Shown here: positions 7,701-15,029 of the stretch, one piece after another
How positions within the stretch are numbered: position 1 is the first letter of the stretch
How the letters are laid out: the number at the start of each line of letters is the position of its first letter
Origin: Lachnospiraceae bacterium
GTDB lineage: Bacteria > Bacillota > Clostridia > Lachnospirales > Lachnospiraceae
Direction of reading: 5' to 3'
Length of the DNA stretch: 15,731 nt
NCBI GenBank assembly: GCA_900766925.1
Contig: CAAFXG010000249.1
Location: 1-15,731 of the forward strand
The notes under the pieces: generated by a model
Database searches by the model: none
The model's input: the letters and a program-made list of their open reading frames with translations, nothing else
What the model was told of the DNA's origin: nothing
Program-made: the position numbers and the translations under genes

Positions 7701-7902
7701 CCTAACCCTTTTATATAGTGGGCCGGATAGTAAGAGGGTGGTTATTTTCTCAGGCGGAACATCTTCCGTTATATTGAAAAATGGTGAATATAGAGTTGCA
7801 GCATCGGTTTCCGCCTCAAATGTTAGAAATTATGCAGGAAATGAGAATCTTCAAGGTGGTAATTATACAGTTAGTTATTATATAAGTCCTTATAGAGATT
7901 AA
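4771..7902 (+). CDS. Large multi-pass protein: J-like N terminus, TPR-like repeats, three TM helices, C-terminal beta domain
   Basis: 1043 residues; first gene of the seven-gene operon, ending three bases before the next start. Residues 1-40 (INNPYRYLGVYSNSPTKERV) resemble the opening of a J-domain (NPYxxLGV), but the HPD tripeptide that activates Hsp70 is absent. Residues ~90-460 look all-helical. From ~474 to ~588 there are about three repeats of ~38 residues with the pattern F..yP.S.y...A...i..L, as in TPR/YbgF-like proteins, then a charged coiled coil. Three membrane segments lie at ~677-697, ~700-718 and ~727-748. More helical repeats follow. The last ~75 residues form a Gly/Ser-rich beta domain (YITVTNNTSYTLTLLYSG to GGNYTVSYYI). 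Basic residues before the first TM suggest N-inside and a periplasmic C terminus. Function unknown; I infer a membrane scaffold for the Hsp70 encoded two genes on. Confidence 0.8.
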   Translation: MDIIINNPYRYLGVYSNSPTKERVANKGKMNAFLKVGRPVSFPLDLPTLLLGIERTTDSVARAESELTLPADQIRFAQFWWMNMTPLDKIAFNHMTSGNIEMAKTIWDKKDNVSSLQNRFVLSAMNEDWDSAICFAEKLYTSYSEEFLSAVVGESMALCMPIWQMLIDSLVHEGVNILPFLNIVNNEEWKKYISEKTITPLIEAITNAVELAKSSRGKSPNDRLKAGQKLTSSTKKTLSQLRKCLQVSDIRYQTIVDKLATEILQCGIDYYNGSDDDDCAITAMKLQKYALTISVGNMAKQRCKENVDILQKVIDNLPPAEVMANHKSIQSFLTFFAIQPELISFSIQLLKDCAPHILKIKEKLGKTHPYYLKISTSIVNNALNNIIAEVNKAQNEDFNALKTALISAWRAQLYMDKFDLEPEYKEGRYQECRDALHKIISDCKGFDKPMLSIMYKYGCGWCNDLDVSDLDLQTEEECYQSCCDLTSYSTYLNKYPSGKYSIQVKSKIEMLTFQAAKTIAALEKFVQQYPHSKYVIQAKKNIEELRFNGCKTISDFQKFISDFPNSDFVPKAQDEMNKLIREENERKVRMAQQEKSLSTCKTTNDVVALYELDKANIVEPYKFSSVAYELAKNEDDYQRVISIFGIRSTGGQKAKAKVDEITKYKKEKAEARSKMLKRIIWVSILLFILLAIYLFWGIRGFAVGCTIVAFLSGCMAIGAMGDNNGSCGMILVCAAIAALFGVSAVGLYELADSIENETKSKKLYEQIINNPSEETCKDYIQRFSNTDAANNVRSIWLSLLLDYSRDFDYDSFEGASNSASLSSDTPIKKLQEFISKNEGTVYSNKAQSVMESICDSLYRVADNKSTESAWIQYQKLVPTDYFKDSEEKIENITNENWDTESKAWQMALSENTIFAYKKYQSLYPDGAHIDLCEKKLIDLEVSRVYAGEHGALPQMDRTGYGGGSTSYITVTNNTSYTLTLLYSGPDSKRVVIFSGGTSSVILKNGEYRVAASVSASNVRNYAGNENLQGGNYTVSYYISPYRD

Positions 7903-7905
7903 AAT

Positions 7906-8814
7906 ATGAAAAAGTTAATGTTAATTATTGTGGCAACATTATTTGCCAGTGATATCAGTTTCTCTCAGTCGGAGAAAGATACAGAAAGTGTAAGAACTGA
8001 AATTCTAAACTTATCAGAATCTCAGAAAAAGACAGTATATGAAATGTCAAAACTTCGTAAGGAAAGTAATGAACAGAACTCACAAATTAGGCACTTGCAA
8101 ACCCAAAGCGAGCAACTTGCAAGTGGAGTTGATAGTTTGTTTGACATGTTGCATAATCTTTCTAAAGTACAAGATAAAGATAGAACGTCTTTTAAAAACG
8201 AACTTCAAGAAACTAACAAAAATGCTGTTGCCAATCTTGAAAAGATGGATATTCGTACTATTTGCGGATGTATTATGTTGTTTATAACAATAATCGGTTT
8301 CGGAGGATATCTTTATGTGAAACGCCAAAAATACTCTTCTTCTTTCAGTGAAGTAAGAAAAGCTCAGGAAGTATTGCAAGAAGCACAAGTAAGGTTGAAA
8401 GAGGATTCTATAAAATTAGATAATCAAATGCTCACTTTGATTCAGCATCAGATTGTGAATATTCCTACTAAAGTCGATAGCAATGAAACGGATCATTCAT
8501 TGGCACTCAAAGTTGCCGATGAGATTGTGCGTATTGAACTTAATTTGTCACGAATGGATTCATCAGTAAAAGGATATAAGCAACTATCAAAAGCGGTTGA
8601 ACGTATCAAAAACAATTTCTTAGCTAATGGTTATGAAATAATAGATATGCTTGGCAAGCCGTATAATGAGGGAATGAAGGTTGTTGCAAACTTTGTACCT
8701 GATGACAATTTGAAAGAGGGCGAACAAATAATAACTGGTATTACAAAACCACAAATTAATTATAATGGTCAGATGATTCAATCTGCTCAAATTACAGTAA
8801 GTCAGAACATTTAA
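7906..8814 (+). CDS. Signal-peptide, coiled-coil, single-TM protein with GrpE-like cytoplasmic domain
   Basis: 302 residues. Residues 1-21 (MKKLMLIIVATLFASDISFS plus Q) look like a signal peptide. Residues ~25-112 are a charged heptad coiled coil, and ~117-137 a membrane helix (CGCIMLFITIIGFGGYLYVK) followed by basic residues, placing the C-terminal half in the cytoplasm. That half has a second coiled coil (~145-185), then ~196-302. Its end, GYEIIDMLGKPYNEGMKVVA, then PQINYNGQMIQSAQITVSQ, has the layout of the GrpE beta domain (G.pfDp..H.A... G......RGY....r.LRpA.V.V). GrpE is the nucleotide-exchange factor of Hsp70, and an Hsp70 gene starts 11 bases downstream, so a tethered exchange factor is plausible. 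The GrpE link is by eye and needs a profile or structure test. Confidence 0.65.
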   Translation: MKKLMLIIVATLFASDISFSQSEKDTESVRTEILNLSESQKKTVYEMSKLRKESNEQNSQIRHLQTQSEQLASGVDSLFDMLHNLSKVQDKDRTSFKNELQETNKNAVANLEKMDIRTICGCIMLFITIIGFGGYLYVKRQKYSSSFSEVRKAQEVLQEAQVRLKEDSIKLDNQMLTLIQHQIVNIPTKVDSNETDHSLALKVADEIVRIELNLSRMDSSVKGYKQLSKAVERIKNNFLANGYEIIDMLGKPYNEGMKVVANFVPDDNLKEGEQIITGITKPQINYNGQMIQSAQITVSQNI

Positions 8815-8825
8815 AATACAATATT

Positions 8826-11330
8826 ATGGCAAGATTAAAAATTGATTATGGTATCGATCTCGGTACTACAAATTCCGCCATCTGCCGTATGGAGAAAGGC
8901 GAACCTGTGATTATTAAAAGTGATACATTGAAGGATACGATGCCTTCTTGTGTGTCTTTTAATAAGAAAAGATCTGTAAAGGTTGGTGATGGCGCATATA
9001 ACAATATGAAAAGCGACAAACGACGTGCTACAAAGTCTTGGCTTAAAGAGGCTACAAATACCTTTATAGAATTCAAACGTACAATGGCTACAAATACACC
9101 ATATAAAAGTAGTTTTATGGGTAGAGAGTTCACTTCAGAAGAGTTATCTGCAGAAGTCTTGAAAACTCTCAAATCTTATGTTACTGATGAAAACATATCG
9201 TCAGTAGTCATTACAGTGCCTGCAAAATTTACGGTTAATCAGACAACTGCAACAATGGAGGCAGCCAAAATGGCAGGCTTTAAGAGATGTGAACTATTAC
9301 AAGAGCCTATTGCAGCAGCTATGGCCTACGGTCTTTCTACAGACTCGAAACATGGTATTTGGATGGTTTTCGACTTTGGTGGAGGAACATTTGATGCAGC
9401 TTTGCTTAAAGTGGAAGATGGTATCATGCAAGTATTCGATACAGAGGGTGATAACTATCTTGGAGGAAAGAATTTGGATTATGCTATTGTTGATAAAATC
9501 ATTGTTCCTTATTTGGAAGAAAACTATAGTATTGATGGATATTTGGAAGATGAACAAAAAAAGGAGGTTCTTAGGGATGCGATGAAGACATACGCAGAGG
9601 ATGTTAAGAATCAGCTTTCTTTCAAAGATCATGAGGATATTATATCCAACCTCGGTGACCTTGGAGAAGATGAAGATGGAGAGGAGATAGAACTTGACCT
9701 TACCGTAACGCAAGATGAAGCATTTAACGTAATGCGTCCTCATTTCCAAAAGGCAGTTGATATTTGTAAAAATCTGTTGGAGCGCAACCATATAGATTCC
9801 AAACAACTTGACAAGTTGATATTAGTAGGAGGTCCGACACATTCACCACTTATTCGTCAGATGTTGAGAGAACAAATAACTCCCAATGTTGATACAAGTA
9901 TTGACCCGATGACAGCTGTTGCTACAGGAGCAGCTTTATATGCTTCAACAATAGATGCAGAGGTTTCTGACGATGACATTGCAGTAGATACTATGAAACT
10001 GGAAATCGGATATGAAGCAACTTCTGTTGAAACGACAGAATGGGTTAGTGTGAAACTACCTTCCGATGCTAAGCAAAGTGAGGTCTTTGTTGAGTTAGTT
10101 CGAAGCGACAAGGCTTGGTCGAGTGGAAAGACAAGTATAGACAAGAGCGGTAATGTGATTGAGGCAAATCTTATTGAAGGGAAACCGAACACATTTACAG
10201 TAATGTGCTATGATGCTCAAGGTAATTCTCATCAGTGTTTTCCTGATGAAATCACTATCATTCAAGGTGCGAAGGTAGGAGCGGCTCCATTACCTTATAA
10301 CATTGGTATTGCCATTTGGGATTCCAATAAGGAGCGTGCCGTGTTCCGTATGGCTCGTGGTTTGGAGAAAAACAAGCCGGTTCCTGCTATTGGTGTTGTA
10401 AACGACTTGAAGACATCTGGACAGCTCCGTCCTGGAGTGGATAGCGATAAACTTACTATTCCAATTTATCAGGTGGATGATTTTAGCGAAGCAGAAAATC
10501 GTCCTGTTGCACTTTATGAACACGTTGGTTATGTGGTAATTACAGGTGATGAGGTGGAACAGCTTATTCCTTCTGATAGTACTGTTGATGTCACATTAAA
10601 GGTGGACACCTCTGAACAAATGGTTCTTGAAGTACATTTTCCTGCAACTGATACTTCTGTTGAAAAACCACTCGACACAAGCAAAAAGCAATCCATTGAA
10701 GATGCTGAAAAAGAAATAACAAAAGGTATCGCTGAAGCTCAAAGAAGTATTATTAGATTGAATAATAGTGGTATTTCTACAAATGACGTGGAAGCAGATT
10801 TGGGCAATGTCAAAGATGAGGCTGCAAACAGCTCTGAAAAGAAAATGGTATTGCAGCATTTGAAAGAAGTTCTCAGAAAGATCGAAGACCTTGACGAGAG
10901 CACTGAATGGCAGAGACTGGAACAAGAACTTCGTGAGGAATTCGAGCGGCTTGAAAAAGCACAGAATGATCTTGGTAATGACAAGACAGGTCAGCTTGTA
11001 AATCAACTTCGTTCACAAACCGACCAAGTAATACGTAGTAAAGACGTGCGTATGGGACGAGAGGTTTTGGACCAAATCAATAGTGTTTTTATACATCTAA
11101 CAATGGTGTATCAATGTATGGGACTTATCCAAGATTGTCATCGTCGCTTTGCAAGCATCCAATGGAAAGACAGTTCACGTGCCCGTCAGTTAGTTAATAA
11201 AGGAATGGAGGAAATCAACAACCAACCGACTGTTGAGAAACTTCTTCCAATTGCGCGTCAGATTATTGAACTTATGCCAGATGATGATAAACCTAACAAT
11301 AGTAATTTACTTAAGAATGACGAAGATTAA
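8826..11330 (+). CDS. Divergent Hsp70 (DnaK-like) chaperone with inserted domain
   Basis: 834 residues against about 640 for DnaK. The ATPase domain (1-~380) is complete: phosphate-1 loop YGIDLGTTNSAI (8-19), catalytic-type Lys84 in FIEFKRTM, Glu160 in LLQEPIAAAMAYG, phosphate-2 loop VFDFGGGTFDAAL (Asp183, Thr188), and adenosine motif LILVGGPTHSP near 335. The usual hydrophobic linker (DVLLLDV) is replaced by DDIAVDTMKLEIGYEA. A beta-rich segment of about 100 residues follows (WVSVKLPSDAKQSEVFVELV onward), then a DnaK-like substrate-binding beta domain (~490-615, with GLEKNKPVPAIGV and DKLTIPIYQ) and a long helical lid (~625-820). No EEVD-like tail is seen. ATP hydrolysis is expected; clients are unknown. 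This is not the housekeeping DnaK. Its stop overlaps the next start by one base (TAATG). Confidence 0.92.
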   Translation: MARLKIDYGIDLGTTNSAICRMEKGEPVIIKSDTLKDTMPSCVSFNKKRSVKVGDGAYNNMKSDKRRATKSWLKEATNTFIEFKRTMATNTPYKSSFMGREFTSEELSAEVLKTLKSYVTDENISSVVITVPAKFTVNQTTATMEAAKMAGFKRCELLQEPIAAAMAYGLSTDSKHGIWMVFDFGGGTFDAALLKVEDGIMQVFDTEGDNYLGGKNLDYAIVDKIIVPYLEENYSIDGYLEDEQKKEVLRDAMKTYAEDVKNQLSFKDHEDIISNLGDLGEDEDGEEIELDLTVTQDEAFNVMRPHFQKAVDICKNLLERNHIDSKQLDKLILVGGPTHSPLIRQMLREQITPNVDTSIDPMTAVATGAALYASTIDAEVSDDDIAVDTMKLEIGYEATSVETTEWVSVKLPSDAKQSEVFVELVRSDKAWSSGKTSIDKSGNVIEANLIEGKPNTFTVMCYDAQGNSHQCFPDEITIIQGAKVGAAPLPYNIGIAIWDSNKERAVFRMARGLEKNKPVPAIGVVNDLKTSGQLRPGVDSDKLTIPIYQVDDFSEAENRPVALYEHVGYVVITGDEVEQLIPSDSTVDVTLKVDTSEQMVLEVHFPATDTSVEKPLDTSKKQSIEDAEKEITKGIAEAQRSIIRLNNSGISTNDVEADLGNVKDEAANSSEKKMVLQHLKEVLRKIEDLDESTEWQRLEQELREEFERLEKAQNDLGNDKTGQLVNQLRSQTDQVIRSKDVRMGREVLDQINSVFIHLTMVYQCMGLIQDCHRRFASIQWKDSSRARQLVNKGMEEINNQPTVEKLLPIARQIIELMPDDDKPNNSNLLKNDED

Positions 11331-13108
11331 TGTACTTTAATAAAAACGATAAGATAGGCTCTTACACAGTAGCGTTTCCGCATAAGCAAGGTTCTTATGC
11401 GGAAACCTATCGTGTGAAAGACTCCAATGGCAAGACTCGCTTTTTGAAACTCATTAACTACTCCAAGCTGAATCGCAATCAGCTTGATTATGAAGGAAGA
11501 GTAATAGAGATTGAGATTGCCAAAGGACTGAAACATCGTAATCTCTGCCAATTTATTGATTCTGGCAGTATGATGATGAATGGTGGTCAGTTCGCTTGGT
11601 TTGTTACTGAGTTTGTAAGTGGTGAAACATTGTCACAACGAATAATCCGTGATGACAATATTTCTGTATATGACATAAAGGTAATAGCCAAAGCGGTGTT
11701 GTCTGCCTTGTCATTCCTACATTCTCAACCTACTCCCATTATCCATAATGAGGTGACTATTCAGAATGTCCTTCTTAATCTTACGGGTGGATTACAGGAT
11801 TTAAAACTTATTGACTTTGGTAACGCTTGTTTCTTGAATCAACGTCCATCAAAACCACAATTGGATGTTTTCAATCCTTTTTATCTTGCCCCTGAGAGAT
11901 TTTCAGGAGTTAGTTCTGCACAGGCAGACTTATTTTCCGTGGGAGTAATGATGTATCATTTGCTGTATGGAAAATTGCCTTGGTTCGTTGATGTTTCAAG
12001 ATTAAATGAGCAAGATATTATTGATAGAATCTTGTCGGAAAGAGATCATGAACTTGACTTGCCGAATGACAATCGGTATGAGTTGGATGATCAATTGTTG
12101 AATACTATAGCCAAGGCTTTAAGCTATGATGCAGATGACCGATTTCAAACTGCCGATGAGTTCATTAAGGCAATAGATAGCGAAATTAGGATAGACAAGC
12201 AATCTACCAAACGTAAGATTCTATCCCAAAGGAACACTTCTGACAAAGCAATACCCAAACCGCAAAAGAAAAATGGAGCTGGTTTTGCTGCTATTGCTGG
12301 TATGGATGAGTTGAAGGCTCAACTGACCGAAGAGGTTATTGAACCACTGCAGAATCCAGAGGAGTATCGTAGATATGGTGTAACAATTCCTAATGGAATG
12401 TTGCTTTATGGCCCACCGGGGTGTGGTAAAACATTCTTTGCCAAGCATTTTGCAGAGGAGGTGGGGTTTAACTTCATGTGTATCACTCCTGCAATGCTTA
12501 AAAGCAGATATGTTAATGCCAGTCAAGAGAATATCGCTAACATGTTCAAAGAGGCAGAAGAGAAGGCGCCAACGATAATCTTCATCGACGAAATGAATGA
12601 ATTGGTTCCAAATAGAGAGGACGATGTGCATGAAATGTCACGAAGTGCCGTGAATGAAATGCTGGCTCAAATGGACAGGACTGGTGAAAAGGGAATTTTC
12701 GTTATAGGAGCAACTAACTATCCACACATGATAGACCCTGCAATATTACGCGCAGGTCGTTTGGATAAAAAATATTACGTTGGAGTTCCTGATAAGGTTG
12801 CACGAAAAGCTCTATTTGAACTATACCTAAAAAATCGTCCTTACGATTTTGGTTTGGATTACGATGAACTCTCATCAATGACAGAGAATTATGTATCTGC
12901 CGATATTCAATTGATAGTAAACAATGCGGCTCGTGTGGCTCTAAAAAGTCAATCAAAGATTACTATGGCAATTCTAAAAGATGCTATAAAAGGCGTACGC
13001 CCTTCGTTGGATGTCAAAGAATTGAAGCGATATGAGACAATAAAGGCCAAGATGAATGGTGAGAAATCAGACAAGTCTGCTATCAGACCGAAAATAGGGT
13101 TTAATTAA
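11330..13108 (+). CDS. Protein kinase-like domain fused to classical AAA+ ATPase
   Basis: 592 residues. The N-terminal ~285 residues are a eukaryote-like kinase fold: glycine-loop region GSYAETYRV (21-29), Lys40 in FLKLI, DFG at 162-164 (LIDFGNA), APE-like LAPERF, and DLFSVGVMMYHLLYGKLPW. The catalytic HRD is changed to HNE (139-141), Asp to Glu, and the following Lys is Thr, while Asn146 is kept; it may be a pseudokinase or a weak kinase. After a basic linker, residues ~318-560 are a Cdc48/Vps4-type AAA+ module: Walker A GPPGCGKT (361-368), pore-loop Tyr394 in RYVNASQENI, Walker B IIFIDE (Asp420, Glu421), sensor-1 Asn463, and Arg474/Arg477 in ILRAGRLD. All ATPase residues are present. I infer an unfoldase or remodeller gated by the kinase-like domain. 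It starts on the overlapping TAATG of the Hsp70 gene. Confidence 0.9.
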   Translation: MYFNKNDKIGSYTVAFPHKQGSYAETYRVKDSNGKTRFLKLINYSKLNRNQLDYEGRVIEIEIAKGLKHRNLCQFIDSGSMMMNGGQFAWFVTEFVSGETLSQRIIRDDNISVYDIKVIAKAVLSALSFLHSQPTPIIHNEVTIQNVLLNLTGGLQDLKLIDFGNACFLNQRPSKPQLDVFNPFYLAPERFSGVSSAQADLFSVGVMMYHLLYGKLPWFVDVSRLNEQDIIDRILSERDHELDLPNDNRYELDDQLLNTIAKALSYDADDRFQTADEFIKAIDSEIRIDKQSTKRKILSQRNTSDKAIPKPQKKNGAGFAAIAGMDELKAQLTEEVIEPLQNPEEYRRYGVTIPNGMLLYGPPGCGKTFFAKHFAEEVGFNFMCITPAMLKSRYVNASQENIANMFKEAEEKAPTIIFIDEMNELVPNREDDVHEMSRSAVNEMLAQMDRTGEKGIFVIGATNYPHMIDPAILRAGRLDKKYYVGVPDKVARKALFELYLKNRPYDFGLDYDELSSMTENYVSADIQLIVNNAARVALKSQSKITMAILKDAIKGVRPSLDVKELKRYETIKAKMNGEKSDKSAIRPKIGFN

Positions 13109-13120
13109 TAATTATTTGAT

Positions 13121-13597
13121 ATGAATACACAAGAATTGTACTTAAAGACCATCTTTTGCTGTATGGCATGTGATGGCGATATTGCAAACGAGGAAGTTGC
13201 ATTAGTTCATGACATTACTTCAAAGCAAGATGCATTCGATGGCAAGGATGTTAATGCTGTCATTAATGGTTATGTAGCATCTATCAATGCTAATGGAGCT
13301 TTGTTCTTAAAGCAATATCTAAAAGAATTGAGTTCCCAAGAACTGTCAAACGAAGAACAAAAAATGATAGTAGATTTTGCTCTTCAAACAATATTTGCTG
13401 ACAATAGGATTGAATACAGCGAAGTGAAGTTTTTCAAGAAGATTCGTAGTAGGCTTTCAATAACAGACGAGGAGATACTTGCCAATCATCCAGATGTAGA
13501 AGACTTCTTGCTTCCTGACATCAACGTAGCGGAAGACCCTATATGGGAAAATGTAGTATTTGATAACATTAATTTTGCAGAATATGAGCAGAAATAA
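13121..13597 (+). CDS. TerB-like protein
   Basis: 158 residues, acidic and all-helical. LKTIFCCMACDGDIANEEVA (8-27) and FALQTIFADNRIEYSEVKFF (around 88-107) are the two halves of the TerB/TerB-like fold, each with the acidic metal-binding style motif (Asp18/Asp20/Glu24 and Asp94/Glu98). TerB-family proteins are found in tellurite-resistance and related stress or phage-response clusters, often near membrane proteins, and are proposed to form metal-dependent platforms at the membrane. Here the gene sits 12 bases after the kinase-AAA gene and 9 before a small membrane protein. Family membership is likely; a role linking the cytoplasmic ATPases to the membrane is inferred. Confidence 0.78.
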   Translation: MNTQELYLKTIFCCMACDGDIANEEVALVHDITSKQDAFDGKDVNAVINGYVASINANGALFLKQYLKELSSQELSNEEQKMIVDFALQTIFADNRIEYSEVKFFKKIRSRLSITDEEILANHPDVEDFLLPDINVAEDPIWENVVFDNINFAEYEQK

Positions 13598-13606
13598 TAT
13601 CATTGC

Positions 13607-14035
13607 ATGATGGTTATTGACAAACTATTTATACTATGTGTCAATTTCCTCGAATGGTTGGGGAAGATGACTGGATTTAACTACAAGCAGATTTCCGTCG
13701 TGTTCAATATCTATATACAGGGTGGAATTCTGCTTGTTAGCAGTTGCTTGCCATTGATAAAGGTGATTTTATGTTATTCGGATAATGCAGGGAAATTGAG
13801 AATATTGTTTTTTGGAGGGTGCTTAATATACATTGGCTTGTATGTATATGGATTGTATAGATTATACAAACGTTATCATACTCCTCTGGAATACGCATTT
13901 GACCTATGCGTAGATGACTTGTTGTTTCTATCGAAGAAATGGGGAATGTCGTATAATGCAGTAAACATCTTCATTTTTGTCATTGGATGGATTTTTTGTC
14001 TGGGTTTTAATTGTGTATTATTGTTTTGGGTTTAG
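13607..14035 (+). CDS. Small three-TM membrane protein, unknown family
   Basis: 142 residues with hydrophobic spans near 30-56, 65-87 and 117-142, separated by a basic stretch (RLYKRYH, 85-91) and an acidic amphipathic segment (FDLCVDDLLFLSKK). I do not recognise a family and see no enzyme motif. Two adjacent ATG codons (13607 and 13610) are possible starts; the second may be the real one. It lies between the TerB-like gene and the ADP-ribosylglycohydrolase gene with short gaps (9 and 22 bases), so it is probably part of the operon and may recruit TerB or the chaperone to the membrane. Confidence 0.7.
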   Translation: MMVIDKLFILCVNFLEWLGKMTGFNYKQISVVFNIYIQGGILLVSSCLPLIKVILCYSDNAGKLRILFFGGCLIYIGLYVYGLYRLYKRYHTPLEYAFDLCVDDLLFLSKKWGMSYNAVNIFIFVIGWIFCLGFNCVLLFWV

Positions 14036-14057
14036 TGATTATTATAATAGTACGAAT

Positions 14058-14996
14058 ATGATAACAACAGATAAATTCAAAGGCGTACTTTTCGGTCAAG
14101 CCATTGGCGATGCTCTTGGCTTGGGGACGGAGGGAATGACAACGGAGGATATGGCATGGAAATATCCAAACGGGATACAGCGTTATGGACAGATATTTCA
14201 GGACAGACACCGAAAGAGATGGGGGATTGGCGACTGGACTGATGACACGGACATGATGCTATGTATTGCTGAGGCTATCATTGAAGACAAAGGTGTGAAT
14301 ATGCAGAATATCGCAAGGCATTTCAAGGAGTGGGCTTTGGGCGACCCGATGGGAATAGGTGAGAATACTTATAAGGTGCTGAGTATAGGAGACTATGTTG
14401 AACAGCCTATAGAGGTGTCGAAGAGAATATGGGAGATGAGTAGATGCGATTCTGCCGCCAATGGTGGAGTGATGAGGACTTCTGTTGTGGGATTGTTTCC
14501 GAAGTATATAGCAAGTTGTGCTGAGAATATATGTAAGCTCACGCATTATGATCCACGTTGTGTTGGCTCATGTGTTATTGTTTCTGAATTGATTCATGCG
14601 TTGGTATATGGTGAACAGATTCCCACATACGGCAGTATGATAGCGAGGTCGTATATGTATGACGAAAGGATTGCCGAATATATTGAGAGGGCATGGAATG
14701 AGGATGACATTGCAAATTTGATGGATGATGACTTTATGGGTTATACTCTTGTGACATTGTCTGTGGGGCTGTGGGCGTATTGGCATTCAACGTCTTTTGT
14801 GGATGGATTGCTTAAGGTGGTGAATGCCGGTGGTGATGCAGATACGAATGCGGCAGTTGCATGTGCTATTCTCGGGGCTAAATACGGATTTGCATCTATT
14901 CCTTCGGAATATGTTGAGGGATTAATATATCGGGATAAACTTGAAGATGTTACTCGTTGTTTATATAATATATTGGGGCAAACATGTGAAGACTAA
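14058..14996 (+). CDS. ADP-ribosylglycohydrolase (DraG/ARH family)
   Basis: 313 residues from the ATG at 14058. A longer frame begins at 13977, but its 27 extra residues lie inside the membrane-protein gene, and the family N terminus (DKFKGVLFGQAIGDALGLGT) starts right after the chosen ATG. Metal ligands are visible: GDWTDDTD (Asp62, Asp63) and GGDADTN (Asp260, Asp262), together with GGVMRTSVVGLF. DraG/ARH enzymes use a two-metal centre to remove ADP-ribose from Arg, Ser or other sites on proteins, or from nucleic acids in some relatives. No ADP-ribosyltransferase is encoded in the window. As the last operon gene it could reverse a modification made on the host chaperone machinery or by an invader. 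Enzyme class is confident; substrate is not known. Confidence 0.92.
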   Translation: MITTDKFKGVLFGQAIGDALGLGTEGMTTEDMAWKYPNGIQRYGQIFQDRHRKRWGIGDWTDDTDMMLCIAEAIIEDKGVNMQNIARHFKEWALGDPMGIGENTYKVLSIGDYVEQPIEVSKRIWEMSRCDSAANGGVMRTSVVGLFPKYIASCAENICKLTHYDPRCVGSCVIVSELIHALVYGEQIPTYGSMIARSYMYDERIAEYIERAWNEDDIANLMDDDFMGYTLVTLSVGLWAYWHSTSFVDGLLKVVNAGGDADTNAAVACAILGAKYGFASIPSEYVEGLIYRDKLEDVTRCLYNILGQTCED

Positions 14997-15029
14997 ATGC
15001 CTTTGCCTCAAAGGGAATGAATACAATGC

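Noticed and set aside
8826..11330. Housekeeping dnaK
   Set aside because: Altered linker, extra domain, long lid and operon context differ from the usual DnaK of about 640 residues.
13977..14057. Extended N terminus for the ADP-ribosylglycohydrolase (339 aa)
   Set aside because: The extra residues lie inside the upstream membrane-protein gene, and the family N terminus begins at the ATG at 14058.
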